NCBI GenBank assembly: GCA_023399095.1
Contig: JAEWQS010000189.1
Location: 1-64,000, forward strand
DNA from: Bacillota bacterium
GTDB taxonomy: Bacteria > Bacillota > Clostridia > Christensenellales > SZUA-584
Direction: 5' to 3'
Length of the DNA stretch: 64,000 nucleotides
Shown: piece by piece, positions 9,547 to 17,643 of the stretch
How positions within the stretch are numbered: position 1 is the first letter of the stretch
Layout: the number at the start of each line of letters is the position of its first letter
Made by a program: the position numbers and the translations under genes
Notes under the pieces: model-generated
The model's input: the letters and a program-made list of their open reading frames with translations, nothing else
Told to the model about the DNA's origin: nothing
Database searches by the model: none

Positions 9547-9945
9547 ATGGCTGAAGTAACGGGGCTTGCACACGTTGGAATATTTGTTGACGATGTGGAG
9601 CGTTCAAAGAAATTTTATGAAGAAATGCTTGGGCTTAAGTGCACATGGCAGTGTACCTTTGATGCAGATAACAACACGTTTACCTGCGCGTTTATGGCCA
9701 AAGGGAGCCTGTGCCTTGAGCTCGTACAAAGAAGGATAGGCGAAAACCCAGGAAACGGCATGGTAGATCACGTAGCAATGATGGTGGACGATATCGAGTC
9801 TTTCAGAAAAGAGCTGGAGGCAAAGGGCATAGAATTTGAGACCGAGGATCAGATGTACTGCGCTGATATGTTCCCCAACGGCACAAAATGGGTGTTCTTC
9901 CGTGGGCCGGACAATGAGCATATAGAGATATCTCAGATACTTTAA
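9547..9945 (+). CDS. VOC-superfamily (glyoxalase/dioxygenase fold) protein
   Basis: 132-residue single VOC domain, starting GLAHVGIFVDDVERSKKFYEE with the typical His, and GMVDHVAMMVDD and HIEI later, consistent with metal ligands. Relatives include lactoylglutathione lyase-like enzymes and epimerases. Its place between an epimerase and an SDR suggests a role in sugar metabolism or aldehyde detoxification, but the reaction is not evident. AAAGGAGG lies just upstream. Confidence 0.75.
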   Translation: MAEVTGLAHVGIFVDDVERSKKFYEEMLGLKCTWQCTFDADNNTFTCAFMAKGSLCLELVQRRIGENPGNGMVDHVAMMVDDIESFRKELEAKGIEFETEDQMYCADMFPNGTKWVFFRGPDNEHIEISQIL

Positions 9946-9958
9946 GGAGGATTAACAA

Positions 9959-10732
9959 ATGCGTAATGTAGTGGTAACAGGAGCCGCCAGCGGTGTAGGC
10001 AAGGCGACTACGGATGCATTCCTGAAGCTGGGCGATAAGGTTTTCATGACAGACTGGCATGCGGATCAGTTAAGCGCTGTCTGCGCAGAATTCGACAAGA
10101 AGTATCCGGGGAAAGTGTGTTGCAAGTCCGCAGACGTAGGCAAATGGGATGAGGTTGCAGCGCTGGCCCAAATGGTAAAGGAAGCGGGCGGAGCGGATGT
10201 GCTTGCGAACTGTGCGGGCGTTTTTCGTGTCGGGCAGATCGAGGATGCGCCTGAGGAAGATTATGATTTCCAGTTTGATGTGAACGTGCGCGGTATCTTT
10301 CATACAATGAAGGCGTTTGGACCCCAGATGCTGGCTAAGAAAAAAGGCGCAATAATCAATGTTTCTTCAGTATCGGGTATGGGAGGCGACTACAACATGT
10401 CGCTTTACTGTGCGACTAAGGGAGCGGTATTGGCCATGTCTCGCGCTGTTGCCATGGACTACTCTGTGCAGGGCGTACGAGTTAACATGATATCCCCCTC
10501 TGCAGTGAAAACACCCATGTTTTTGACGGGAGCCAGCGAGAAAGTGTTGGAGAGCTTTAGGATGAATATGCCTGCACGCGCGCTTTGCGAGCCGGAGTAT
10601 TGTGCGAATACAATCGTATTTCTGGCATCGGATCAGGCTACACATCTTTGCGGCGTAAATATTCCCGTGGACGGCGGGCTTTCCGCTTGGAACGGCCAGC
10701 CCAATCAGGAAAAGACAGATACCGGAGTTTAA
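9959..10732 (+). CDS. Short-chain dehydrogenase/reductase (SDR)
   Basis: 257-residue classical SDR. The NAD(P)-binding motif TGAASGVGK is at the N-terminus, NVSSVSGMG precedes the catalytic pair in YCATKGA (Tyr and Lys), and PVDGGLSAW is at the C-terminus as in sugar/polyol dehydrogenases of this family. Last gene of the 4.8-10.7 kb group; 13 nt after the VOC gene with an AAGGAGG site. It probably oxidises or reduces a sugar intermediate; substrate unknown. Confidence 0.85.
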   Translation: MRNVVVTGAASGVGKATTDAFLKLGDKVFMTDWHADQLSAVCAEFDKKYPGKVCCKSADVGKWDEVAALAQMVKEAGGADVLANCAGVFRVGQIEDAPEEDYDFQFDVNVRGIFHTMKAFGPQMLAKKKGAIINVSSVSGMGGDYNMSLYCATKGAVLAMSRAVAMDYSVQGVRVNMISPSAVKTPMFLTGASEKVLESFRMNMPARALCEPEYCANTIVFLASDQATHLCGVNIPVDGGLSAWNGQPNQEKTDTGV

Positions 10733-10750
10733 TCAAAAAGTAAAAAGAAA

Positions 10751-10775
10751 AAGCCTGTAATAGGTTTACAGGCTT
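10751..10775. terminator. 10-bp hairpin after the SDR gene
   Basis: AAGCCTGTAA (10751-10760) pairs with TTACAGGCTT (10766-10775). On the plus strand it is preceded by an A-rich run (10741-10750) and lacks a following T-run; on the minus strand the same A-run becomes a T-run after the hairpin. So it is intrinsic-terminator-like for leftward transcripts and only a hairpin for the SDR operon. Confidence 0.5.
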
Positions 10776-10815
10776 CAGGCTGTCGATAAACCCTGTGTGG
10801 TCATTTTTAGCCTGT

Positions 10816-10891
10816 CGATTACGATAGTGGATCGGAATCCCATGAAAAGTGCTTTGCAGAAGGGGATTCCAATCCACTTCGTAGTCAATCG
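10816..10891. repeat. Imperfect long inverted repeat
   Basis: The left arm 10816-10841 (ending GTGGATCGGAATCCC) matches the reverse complement of the right arm 10863-10891 (beginning GGGATTCCAATCCAC) with one mismatch in the inner 15 bp and a few indels outside. The spacer is about 21 nt. It could fold as a long cruciform or RNA hairpin, or be a small non-autonomous element. No target-site duplication was recognised. Confidence 0.55.
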
Positions 10892-11152
10892 CTAACGCTC
10901 AATCGGAATGACATAAACAATAGCCAATAGGAATTATACGTAAAATATCTTTGTAAATATAATAGCCCGGGAATACGTTAAGTAAAAACGTGAGCCTTAT
11001 TATTTCGTTTACCTTAAAGCAATGCTGAAGCTGTGTTTGTGCAAACAAATAGCGGATTGGAATTAGCCTTAAGATTTTAAATTCATAAGATTTGAAATAC
11101 ATATTATGCGATTGTTATAAAAATCATCAGTAAATATGTTAAAGAGGAGGAA

Positions 11153-11167
11153 ATGCACAAACTTTAA
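11153..11167 (+). CDS. Four-codon leader mini-ORF (Met-His-Lys-Leu)
   Basis: The strong ribosome binding site AGAGGAGG (11143-11150) is followed at normal spacing by ATG CAC AAA CTT TAA. The epimerase start is 21 nt beyond this stop and has no clear site of its own. This could be a translated leader coupling initiation downstream, or an artefact of an indel that separated the site from the gene. It is too short to be a functional protein by itself. Confidence 0.3.
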   Translation: MHKL

Positions 11168-11187
11168 CGGCACGTGCTAAAACACAA

Positions 11188-12045
11188 ATGAGATTAAAAT
11201 TTGGTGTCGACAGCTTTATTTGGACTGAAAACTTTAATGAGAAGGATATATGGATCATTCAAAAAGCAAAAGATATGGGGTTTGAAGCAATAGATTTTGC
11301 AATTGCGAACCCTTTTACCTTCCCATTGGAAAAAGTTAAAGCCGAAATCGCTCGAGTTGGTATCGAGTGTGTATGTACGACAACATTGACAGAAGATACA
11401 AACCCAATTTCTCCAAATCCAGAAATAAGAGTAAATGCCGTGAAGGCTTTGAAAAAATGCGTTGATATATGCAATGAGATTGGAGCGGATATACTTGGCG
11501 GGGTTAATTATGCTGCTTGGGGCTATATCACCCGTCGCCCAAGGACCCCTGAGGAATGGGAATGGAGCACATCGTGTATGAGAGAAGCGGCAGAATATGC
11601 AAAAGCAACGGGTAATGTCGTTATTTGTGTGGAGTGCGTCAACCGCTTTGAAACATTCTTATTGAATATTGCTGAAGATGCGGTGAAGTATTGCAAGGAT
11701 GTGGGAACCGGCAATGTGAAAGTGCATCTGGATTGTTTCCATATGATCCGTGAAGAGAAAAGCTTTAAAGGCGCTGTAAAAACATGCGGCAAGGAATACC
11801 TTGGATACATTCATGTCAATGAAAACGACCGAGGCATACCCGGTACGGGGCTTGTGCCGTTTAAAGAATTCTTCGAGGCGGTGGCAGAGGTTGGATATGA
11901 TGGGCCGCTTACTATCGAGTCTTTTGATCCAAGCTTTGAAGAGCTTGCTGGCAACTGTGCGATATGGCGCAGCTTTGCGCCTACAGGAGAAGCTCTTGCT
12001 GAAGAAGGCTTGGCTAATTTAAAGTCAATTGCTTCTAAGATCTAA
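11188..12045 (+). CDS. Sugar/sugar-phosphate epimerase (D-tagatose 3-epimerase-like TIM barrel)
   Basis: 285-residue AP-endonuclease-2-type TIM barrel. The four metal/catalytic positions of ketose 3-epimerases are visible in VECVNRFETF, VHLDCFHM, YIHVNENDRGIPG and TIESFDP. It begins an operon with an RpiB-like isomerase and a DhaK/DhaL-type kinase. In known tetritol pathways a protein of this superfamily interconverts tetrulose phosphates beside a kinase and an RpiB-type isomerase, so that role is plausible here; a hexulose or pentulose epimerase is the alternative. Initiation is odd (see the mini-ORF at 11153). It is a distinct paralog of the 8645 gene. Confidence 0.78.
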   Translation: MRLKFGVDSFIWTENFNEKDIWIIQKAKDMGFEAIDFAIANPFTFPLEKVKAEIARVGIECVCTTTLTEDTNPISPNPEIRVNAVKALKKCVDICNEIGADILGGVNYAAWGYITRRPRTPEEWEWSTSCMREAAEYAKATGNVVICVECVNRFETFLLNIAEDAVKYCKDVGTGNVKVHLDCFHMIREEKSFKGAVKTCGKEYLGYIHVNENDRGIPGTGLVPFKEFFEAVAEVGYDGPLTIESFDPSFEELAGNCAIWRSFAPTGEALAEEGLANLKSIASKI

Positions 12046-12076
12046 CTTGCGCTGATTATTCGTAAAAGAGGAAAAG

Positions 12077-12529
12077 ATGAAAATTGCGATTGGATGCGAT
12101 GAGGCTGCTTATGATCTAAAAATAGCGATCATCGAATATTTGAATGATAAAGGCGGCATTGAATTAAAGGATTTTGGCTCGAAAGCCGGTGAGGTAATTC
12201 TCTATCCAAACGTGGCGAAAGATGTTGCAGAAGCTGTGCGGGCAGGAAATTTTGAATACGGTATACTTCTTTGCGGCACAGGTATCGGTATGGCAATAAC
12301 GGCAAATAAGGTTACCGGTATCCGAGCGGCAGTATGCCACGATCCCTATTCAACCGAACGGTCCCGCAAGAGCAATAACGCTCAGATAATGTGTATGGGA
12401 GCCCGAGTTATCGGTGTGGAGTTAGCCACATATCTTGTTGACATCTGGCTTAAATGTCATTACATCGGCGGAGGATCGGCAGAAAAAGTCAAGCGGATCG
12501 AAGAGATCGAGTTATCCTATAAAAAGTAA
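12077..12529 (+). CDS. RpiB/LacAB-family sugar-phosphate isomerase
   Basis: 150 residues, the usual length for the family. The active-site Cys loop appears as LLCGTGIGM, followed by AAVCHDPYS and SNNAQIMCMGARVIG, all typical. Family members interconvert ribose-5-P and ribulose-5-P, galactose-6-P and tagatose-6-P, or erythrulose-4-P and erythrose-4-P. It lies between an epimerase and the DhaK-like gene, pointing to the last of these. SPU microcompartment loci often carry an RpiB, but this copy lacks an N-terminal targeting helix and lies 17 kb from the shell genes. Start after AGAGGAAAAG. Confidence 0.88.
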   Translation: MKIAIGCDEAAYDLKIAIIEYLNDKGGIELKDFGSKAGEVILYPNVAKDVAEAVRAGNFEYGILLCGTGIGMAITANKVTGIRAAVCHDPYSTERSRKSNNAQIMCMGARVIGVELATYLVDIWLKCHYIGGGSAEKVKRIEEIELSYKK

Positions 12530-12547
12530 TCACAAAGGAGAACAGCG

Positions 12548-13546
12548 ATGAACCGTATTATAAATGATCCGAATTACGTGGTCGAGGATATGCTGAAAGG
12601 TTTCATCAAAGCACATTCTGACATCGTAACGTTCACAGAAAACCCACGCGTTGTCAAATATATAAAAGCCCCTATAGAAGGAAAAGTGGGAGTTATCACC
12701 GGAGGCGGTTCCGGGCATAAGCCAGCCTTTATCGGTTATATTGGAAAAAACATGTGCGATGCCGTTGCTGTTGGCGAGATATTCTCTTCTCCGACTGCAA
12801 AGGCGTTTTTCGATGCGATGCAGGCTGCAGACGCAGGTTACGGCGTGGCTTGCCTGTACGGAAACTATGCAGGTGACAATATGAACGTAAAGATGGCAAT
12901 GCGTAAGGCTAAAGAGTCAGGCATTGAAGTGAAGACCGTCGTTGCAAATGATGATTGCGCCTCAGCACCAAAAGAAGAGAGAAAAAAACGCCGTGGAGTG
13001 GCAGGCGAAGTGCTTATGTGGAAAGTGGGCGGTGCAAAGGCGGCCATGGGCTTTGATCTTGATGCTGTTATTGCAGCTGCTCAGAAAGCCATAGATAATA
13101 CGCGTTCTGTTGGAATCGGTACGGCTCCGTGCACAATACCTGCCGTTGGGCAGCCGAATTTCAAAATCGAAGAAGGAAAAATGGAAGTGGGCATCGGGCA
13201 TCATGGGGAGCCGGGTGTCAGTATTGAGCCCTTGGCAACAGCCGATAAAATGGCAGAACAAATGCTGGATCTGATAATCCCCGATCTGCCGTTTACTGCG
13301 GGAGATGAAGTCGTTGTACTCCTATCGGGACTTGGTGCGACGCCTGTAATGGAGCAGTATATTGTGTACAACCGCGTTCATGAGATGCTCGATGAAAAAG
13401 GAATTAGCGTTTATAAAGCGTACGTAGGCAATTATTTTACGTCACTGGAAATGATGGGGGTTACGCTGACAGTTATGAAGCTCGATGAAGAACTGAAAGC
13501 CTGTATAGACATGCCCGCATATTCTATGGGCTTAAAGCAGTTATGA
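12548..13546 (+). CDS. dhaK: DhaK-like ketose kinase, substrate-binding subunit
   Basis: 332 residues of the DhaK fold. Catalytic counterparts are His57 in GGGSGH, Asp110 in YAGDNMN and the covalent-substrate His219 in HHGEPG. The segment after His57 is KPAFIGY instead of the EPAH typical of true dihydroxyacetone kinases, so the substrate may be a larger ketose such as erythrulose. It pairs with the DhaL-like subunit encoded next, with which it should form the kinase. No DhaM/PTS phosphodonor gene is in the window, so ATP is the likelier donor. Preceded by AAAGGAG. The dhaK symbol denotes family only. Confidence 0.82.
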   Translation: MNRIINDPNYVVEDMLKGFIKAHSDIVTFTENPRVVKYIKAPIEGKVGVITGGGSGHKPAFIGYIGKNMCDAVAVGEIFSSPTAKAFFDAMQAADAGYGVACLYGNYAGDNMNVKMAMRKAKESGIEVKTVVANDDCASAPKEERKKRRGVAGEVLMWKVGGAKAAMGFDLDAVIAAAQKAIDNTRSVGIGTAPCTIPAVGQPNFKIEEGKMEVGIGHHGEPGVSIEPLATADKMAEQMLDLIIPDLPFTAGDEVVVLLSGLGATPVMEQYIVYNRVHEMLDEKGISVYKAYVGNYFTSLEMMGVTLTVMKLDEELKACIDMPAYSMGLKQL

Positions 13547-13563
13547 ATAATGGAGCGTTAAAG

Positions 13564-14223
13564 ATGACATTTAGCAACAAAGATGCCGTGTGTGTTTTAT
13601 CAGATATGATAAAAACAATACAAAGCAATGCAGTCTATTTAAGCGAGATTGATGGCAAGATCGGCGATGCGGATCATGGCGTCAACATGAATAAAGGTTT
13701 TTCCCTGTGGCAGTCCAGGATGGAAGGTAAGCAATATTCACTTTCAGAAGGGCTTTCGCTGCTCAGCCAAACGCTGATGGATGATATCGGCGGTTCGATG
13801 GGTCCTCTATATGGCGTATTTTTTGATGAAATGTCTATGGCGTGCCAAGACCAGATTAACGAAGACGTATTTGAAAACATGCTGAAAGCTGCGCTTGATG
13901 GCATTAAGGATATAGGCGGCGCGAAACGGGGGGACAAGACGCTTCTTGACACTCTAATTCCGGGCGTTCAAGCATACTCGGCGGAGCTGCAAGAGGGCAA
14001 GGGATTTTGCGCTGCTCTTGAAGCACTTAAAGAAGGTGCAAAAGCTGGGTGGGAAGAGACGGAGGATATGGTTGCCCGAGTCGGGCGTGCAAGCCGATTA
14101 GGCGAGCGTTCCCGGGGCGTTGTTGATGCCGGAGCCACAAGCTGTTATTTGTTGCTGTGTTCAATAGCAGATTCAATACTGGGCATTATAAAAAAGAATC
14201 CTGACCCGGCATGTGACAGATAA
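13564..14223 (+). CDS. dhaL: DhaL-like kinase subunit (nucleotide-binding)
   Basis: 219 residues. The Mg-nucleotide loop GKIGDADHG near the N-terminus and DRSRGVVDAGA-like end (RSRGVVDAGATS) are hallmarks of DhaL. I start it at ATG 13564, 8 nt after GGAG; an ATG at 13543 overlaps the dhaK stop but has no site and would add seven residues. It transfers phosphate to the ketose held by the DhaK-like partner. The tight coupling with dhaK supports a two-subunit enzyme. Confidence 0.82.
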   Translation: MTFSNKDAVCVLSDMIKTIQSNAVYLSEIDGKIGDADHGVNMNKGFSLWQSRMEGKQYSLSEGLSLLSQTLMDDIGGSMGPLYGVFFDEMSMACQDQINEDVFENMLKAALDGIKDIGGAKRGDKTLLDTLIPGVQAYSAELQEGKGFCAALEALKEGAKAGWEETEDMVARVGRASRLGERSRGVVDAGATSCYLLLCSIADSILGIIKKNPDPACDR

Positions 14224-14293
14224 CAAAAAAATCGGCCTATATGATTTGAGGTTTATTGTCAGAAATAAATAAACGATTTTGGAGGGAAAGAGT

Positions 14294-15508
14294 ATGAGCA
14301 CATCACTATCGCTTTTGCAGAATCAAATTGAAAAGAACCGTGGCGTCATCAGAATGATGCCTCTGTGGATACCCCGCACGTTTCTTCCGCCGGGAAGAAG
14401 ACTAAAGCTGCATCCGGATGATCTTTATCCTTATGGAATGGAAAAAGGGGGCATCTGTGAACGCTGGTTTTGCTCAACGGGCGTGCCCGGTGCTAATGGA
14501 GTTGACGAAAGCACAATGAGCCGTTTTTATTTAGGCACAAGTGATCAGTCAATATCATTTTCAGAAGCAATTGAGCTTTTAGGTAACGATCTATTGGGAA
14601 AAGAGACGATGGACTCAATAGGCACTTTTCAGATGTTTTCAAAGCTTTATGATTACGGAACGTCATTGCCGCTTCATATACACCCGCAGGAAGAATACGC
14701 GAAAAGGGTCGGAATGAATCAGAAGCCTGAGGCCTATTACTTCCCGGTCGAATTGAACAGTATCACATATAATCACGATTATACTTATTTTGGGCTGATA
14801 AAAGGGACAACGAAGGAACAGTTTTTAGAATGCATACGTAACTTCAACACCAGAGACAACCATATACTTTCGTTAAGCAAAGCATACAAGATCAAGCTCG
14901 GGACGGGATGGTATTTGCCGGCGGGGCTGCTGCACGCTCCGGCTTCGTTGGTGACCTATGAGCCTCAGTTTATGAGCGATTCGCTTGTATTCTACCAAAA
15001 TATTATAGAATCCAAGTATGTGATGAGCGATAGAATAAATGATGCAATAATACCTTCCGGTTTTGAAGGTGACCGCGCGCAATATCTACTTGACATTATT
15101 GACTGGGAAGGAAACTTTGAAGATTTTGGTGAAAAGTATTTCCGTGCTCCCGCCCCTGTTAATGATACAGAAGCGATGTTGGCAGACGGCTATTATGAAG
15201 AGTGGATATCATATGGAATCGAAGAATTTTCGGCCAAGCGCCTGCGCGTATTACCAGGCCGTACTGTAAAAATCAAAGACGCGTCCGCGTACGGGTTTAT
15301 TATGATGCAGGGCTATGGCAAAATTAATGGCATTGAGATAAACACGCCTTCTATTATCAGGTTTGGACAGCAAACGGCGGATGAAGGCTTTGTCATCAAG
15401 GCGGCTGCTCAGGAGGGGGTCGTTATCGAAAACACCAGCCAGTACGATGAGATAGTTATGCTTAAGCATTTCAACGGCGATAACAAAGAGTGGAAAACGG
15501 TTATTTAG
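14294..15508 (+). CDS. Mannose-6-phosphate isomerase class I-like cupin protein
   Basis: 404 residues. The metal-binding segment SLPLHIHPQEEYAKR matches the QxHPxxxxA region of type I phosphomannose isomerases, and a second cupin strand GTGWYLPAGLLHAP follows. The C-terminal half has a further jelly-roll. The family interconverts mannose-6-P or related aldose/ketose phosphates using zinc. Start ATG 14294 follows GGAGG by 8 nt. It ends the operon at a clear terminator. Divergence is large, so another aldose-ketose isomerisation is quite possible. Confidence 0.7.
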   Translation: MSTSLSLLQNQIEKNRGVIRMMPLWIPRTFLPPGRRLKLHPDDLYPYGMEKGGICERWFCSTGVPGANGVDESTMSRFYLGTSDQSISFSEAIELLGNDLLGKETMDSIGTFQMFSKLYDYGTSLPLHIHPQEEYAKRVGMNQKPEAYYFPVELNSITYNHDYTYFGLIKGTTKEQFLECIRNFNTRDNHILSLSKAYKIKLGTGWYLPAGLLHAPASLVTYEPQFMSDSLVFYQNIIESKYVMSDRINDAIIPSGFEGDRAQYLLDIIDWEGNFEDFGEKYFRAPAPVNDTEAMLADGYYEEWISYGIEEFSAKRLRVLPGRTVKIKDASAYGFIMMQGYGKINGIEINTPSIIRFGQQTADEGFVIKAAAQEGVVIENTSQYDEIVMLKHFNGDNKEWKTVI

Positions 15509-15528
15509 CCGTAAAAACGACCAATCAT

Positions 15529-15576
15529 CGGCTGCGCCTCGTACCAACATGAATTGAGGGGCAGCCGTTGTTATTG
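15529..15576 (+). terminator. Rho-independent-type terminator
   Basis: CGGCTGCGCCTC (15529-15540) pairs with GAGGGGCAGCCG (15556-15567) with one mismatch; TTGTTATTG follows. It lies 20 nt after the stop of the ManA-like gene. Confidence 0.7.
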
Positions 15577-15607
15577 TAAATGTTATGCAATGAAACATCT
15601 TTGGGAC

Positions 15608-15694
15608 ATGAATCCCTTTTATCGTGCTATTAATTACAGATGGTACTGGAAATGTCAGCAGGAAGAGATACAGGAGTACAAAAAGAAGCTATAG
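15608..15694 (+). CDS. Possible 28-residue small protein
   Basis: ATG 15608 to TAG 15692-15694 encodes 28 residues beginning MNPFYRAINYRWYW and ending in a charged KKKL tail. It sits alone between a terminator and the next dehydrogenase gene. The ribosome binding site is weak (TTGGGAC). The mix of aromatic residues followed by a charged helix resembles small membrane-associated peptides, but chance is a strong alternative. Confidence 0.25.
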   Translation: MNPFYRAINYRWYWKCQQEEIQEYKKKL

Positions 15695-15721
15695 CAATAT
15701 ATCGTTAAAGGAGAATGCCAT

Positions 15722-16768
15722 ATGAAAGCGATTGTGATCCACGGGCCCAGCGACGCAAGATATGAAGAGGTTCCGATAAAGAAGCCGCAGGATGGGGAAG
15801 TGCTGATCAAGATAAAGGCGATCGGGCTTTGCGGAACGGATTATGAGCTTTATACGAATGAAATGGTCTATATTAAAGAAGGCTTATGCAAGCTTCCTAT
15901 GATCCCCGGGCATGAATGGTCGGGAATCATCGAGGAAGTTGGGTCAAACGCCGGCGGCTTCAAGGTTGGAGACAAGGTTACAGGCGAATGTACCGTAAGC
16001 TGCGGAACGTGCCACTTCTGCAAAAGGGGCCAGTACAACATGTGTGTCAAACGTACCGAGACGGGCGTTATGAGCAGGGACGGCGGGTTCGCAGAATATA
16101 TCACATTCCCAGTATCTCACCTGCATAAATTCGAAAACGTGTCGTTTGAGGAAGCTGCGCTTATAGAGCCAACCGGCATTGCGATGTATGCGGTGATGCG
16201 CTCCCATATCTCCCCTCTCGACAACGTACTGGTGATGGGGCCGGGGCCGATAGGGCTTCAGGCGGCGCAGATAGTTAAAAAGATATTCGGTGCGAAGAAG
16301 ATCATTATATCGGGAACGAGGAAGGAAAGACTTGATCGCGCGAGAGCGTTTGACCTTGACGGATATATAAACGTGCGCGAAGAAGATTTGACCGAGCGCA
16401 TAAGAGAGATAACAAACGGAGAGATGATAGATACGGTGGTCGAAACATCGGCGGGGGCTTCGGTGTTCGACGACATCAAAAAGGTCATAAACCCATGCGG
16501 CAAGGTGGGCATGGTGGGGTTCTTCGGGGCAAAGAAACCGGAGTGTGACTGGGATTCGTTTACTACGAGAGATATATCCATATACGGTGCTCTCGGAAGT
16601 CCCAATGTATGGGACGAGGTAATCGCTATGATGGAGAGCGGGAAGCTCGAAGCAAAGTCTATTATATCCCACGTCAAAGATTTTAAGACCTATGAAGATT
16701 TCAAAAGCGCACTCGACATGATGATAGAACGGCAGGACAACGCATGCAAGATAATACTTAAGCCATAA
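15722..16768 (+). CDS. Zinc-dependent dehydrogenase (MDR, threonine/sorbitol dehydrogenase-like)
   Basis: 348 residues. Catalytic zinc motif GLCGTDYELY, GHEWSGII, structural cysteines in CGTCHFCKRGQYNMC, and Rossmann run VMGPGPIGLQ. It should oxidise a polyol or sugar with NAD. AAAGGAG lies upstream and the cyclase gene follows 12 nt after its stop, so the two form an operon that may oxidise a sugar to a lactone or acid. Substrate unknown. Confidence 0.85.
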   Translation: MKAIVIHGPSDARYEEVPIKKPQDGEVLIKIKAIGLCGTDYELYTNEMVYIKEGLCKLPMIPGHEWSGIIEEVGSNAGGFKVGDKVTGECTVSCGTCHFCKRGQYNMCVKRTETGVMSRDGGFAEYITFPVSHLHKFENVSFEEAALIEPTGIAMYAVMRSHISPLDNVLVMGPGPIGLQAAQIVKKIFGAKKIIISGTRKERLDRARAFDLDGYINVREEDLTERIREITNGEMIDTVVETSAGASVFDDIKKVINPCGKVGMVGFFGAKKPECDWDSFTTRDISIYGALGSPNVWDEVIAMMESGKLEAKSIISHVKDFKTYEDFKSALDMMIERQDNACKIILKP

Positions 16769-16780
16769 AGGAGGCGTGAT

Positions 16781-17416
16781 ATGAAGAGAATAATCGATCT
16801 ATCGCACGACATAACCCATCAGATGCCTGTCTTTCCCGCTGACCCGGCTGTCGGCGTGCTTAAGCACCATAACTATCAGAACGGCTATCTCGTGAATCAG
16901 GTGATATTCGGCACGCACACAGGAACGCATATAGACGTCCCTATTCACAAGATAAAGGGCGGCAAACCGGTCGATCAGGTGCCTATAGAAAGGTTTGTGG
17001 GCAGAGCGTATGTGATGGATTTAACAGATTTAAAGCCGCTTGAAGAGATTACACGAAAACATCTCGAGCCCTTTGCAGGTAAAGCAAGAGGCTTAAAGGC
17101 GCTCATCATAAAGACAGGATGGGCGGATCATTTTGGCGGAGATGATTTCTTCACTTCTTTTCCGGGTATCAGCGAAGAAGCGGTTGGTTGGCTTGTGGAG
17201 AACGGTATCTCCCTTGTCGGGCTTGAAAGCCCGTCGGTAAACGCCGTAAAACATGCCGAAATCCATACACTGCTTCTGCAAAACGAAATACTAATCATAG
17301 AAAGCCTTGTAAACGTCAATAAGATAAAGCAAGAATACGTCGAGCTGTTCGCAGTTCCTTTAAAATTGAAAGGCCTCGACGGCTCTCCCGTAAGGGCGTT
17401 TGCTGTTGAAGATTGA
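16781..17416 (+). CDS. Cyclase/kynurenine-formamidase-like hydrolase
   Basis: 211 residues with the metal-binding signature of the cyclase family, GTHTGTHIDVPIH, preceded by DLSHDITHQMPVFP. Known members hydrolyse cyclic amides, formamides or lactone-like esters using metal ions. Coupled to the dehydrogenase at 15722 (AAGGAGG between them), it may open a sugar lactone made by that enzyme; this is inference from position. Last gene before a 227-nt gap and the LacI gene. Confidence 0.78.
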   Translation: MKRIIDLSHDITHQMPVFPADPAVGVLKHHNYQNGYLVNQVIFGTHTGTHIDVPIHKIKGGKPVDQVPIERFVGRAYVMDLTDLKPLEEITRKHLEPFAGKARGLKALIIKTGWADHFGGDDFFTSFPGISEEAVGWLVENGISLVGLESPSVNAVKHAEIHTLLLQNEILIIESLVNVNKIKQEYVELFAVPLKLKGLDGSPVRAFAVED

Positions 17417-17643
17417 TCCAATTAGTGGTATATTATTCATATTATCTCGAATATACCTGACAAGGCAAGAGCCTGGTTATACCTTGTTCTATTTATTAGA
17501 ATAATTACTAACAATAATAAGTTTATGAAATTGACATAGCCATGGATAAGTAATATAGTGATTATAGTTCAATATTATTTATGCAATATGGATAGTATTT
17601 AAAACAGGTGTGAAAAAGAAAATTTTATTTAAGGATATTATAC

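Larger units (their letters stand above)
10733..11187. other. Non-coding gap with hairpin, inverted repeat and leader mini-ORF
   Basis: 455 nt between two sugar operons. It holds a hairpin (10751-10775), a 26-29-bp imperfect inverted repeat (10816-10891), AT-rich DNA of no clear content, and a strong ribosome binding site feeding a four-codon ORF at 11153. No longer gene is convincing on either strand. Confidence 0.6.

Noticed and set aside
12077..12529. RpiB-like isomerase as BMC cargo
   Set aside because: No N-terminal targeting extension, and it is embedded in a different operon 17 kb away.
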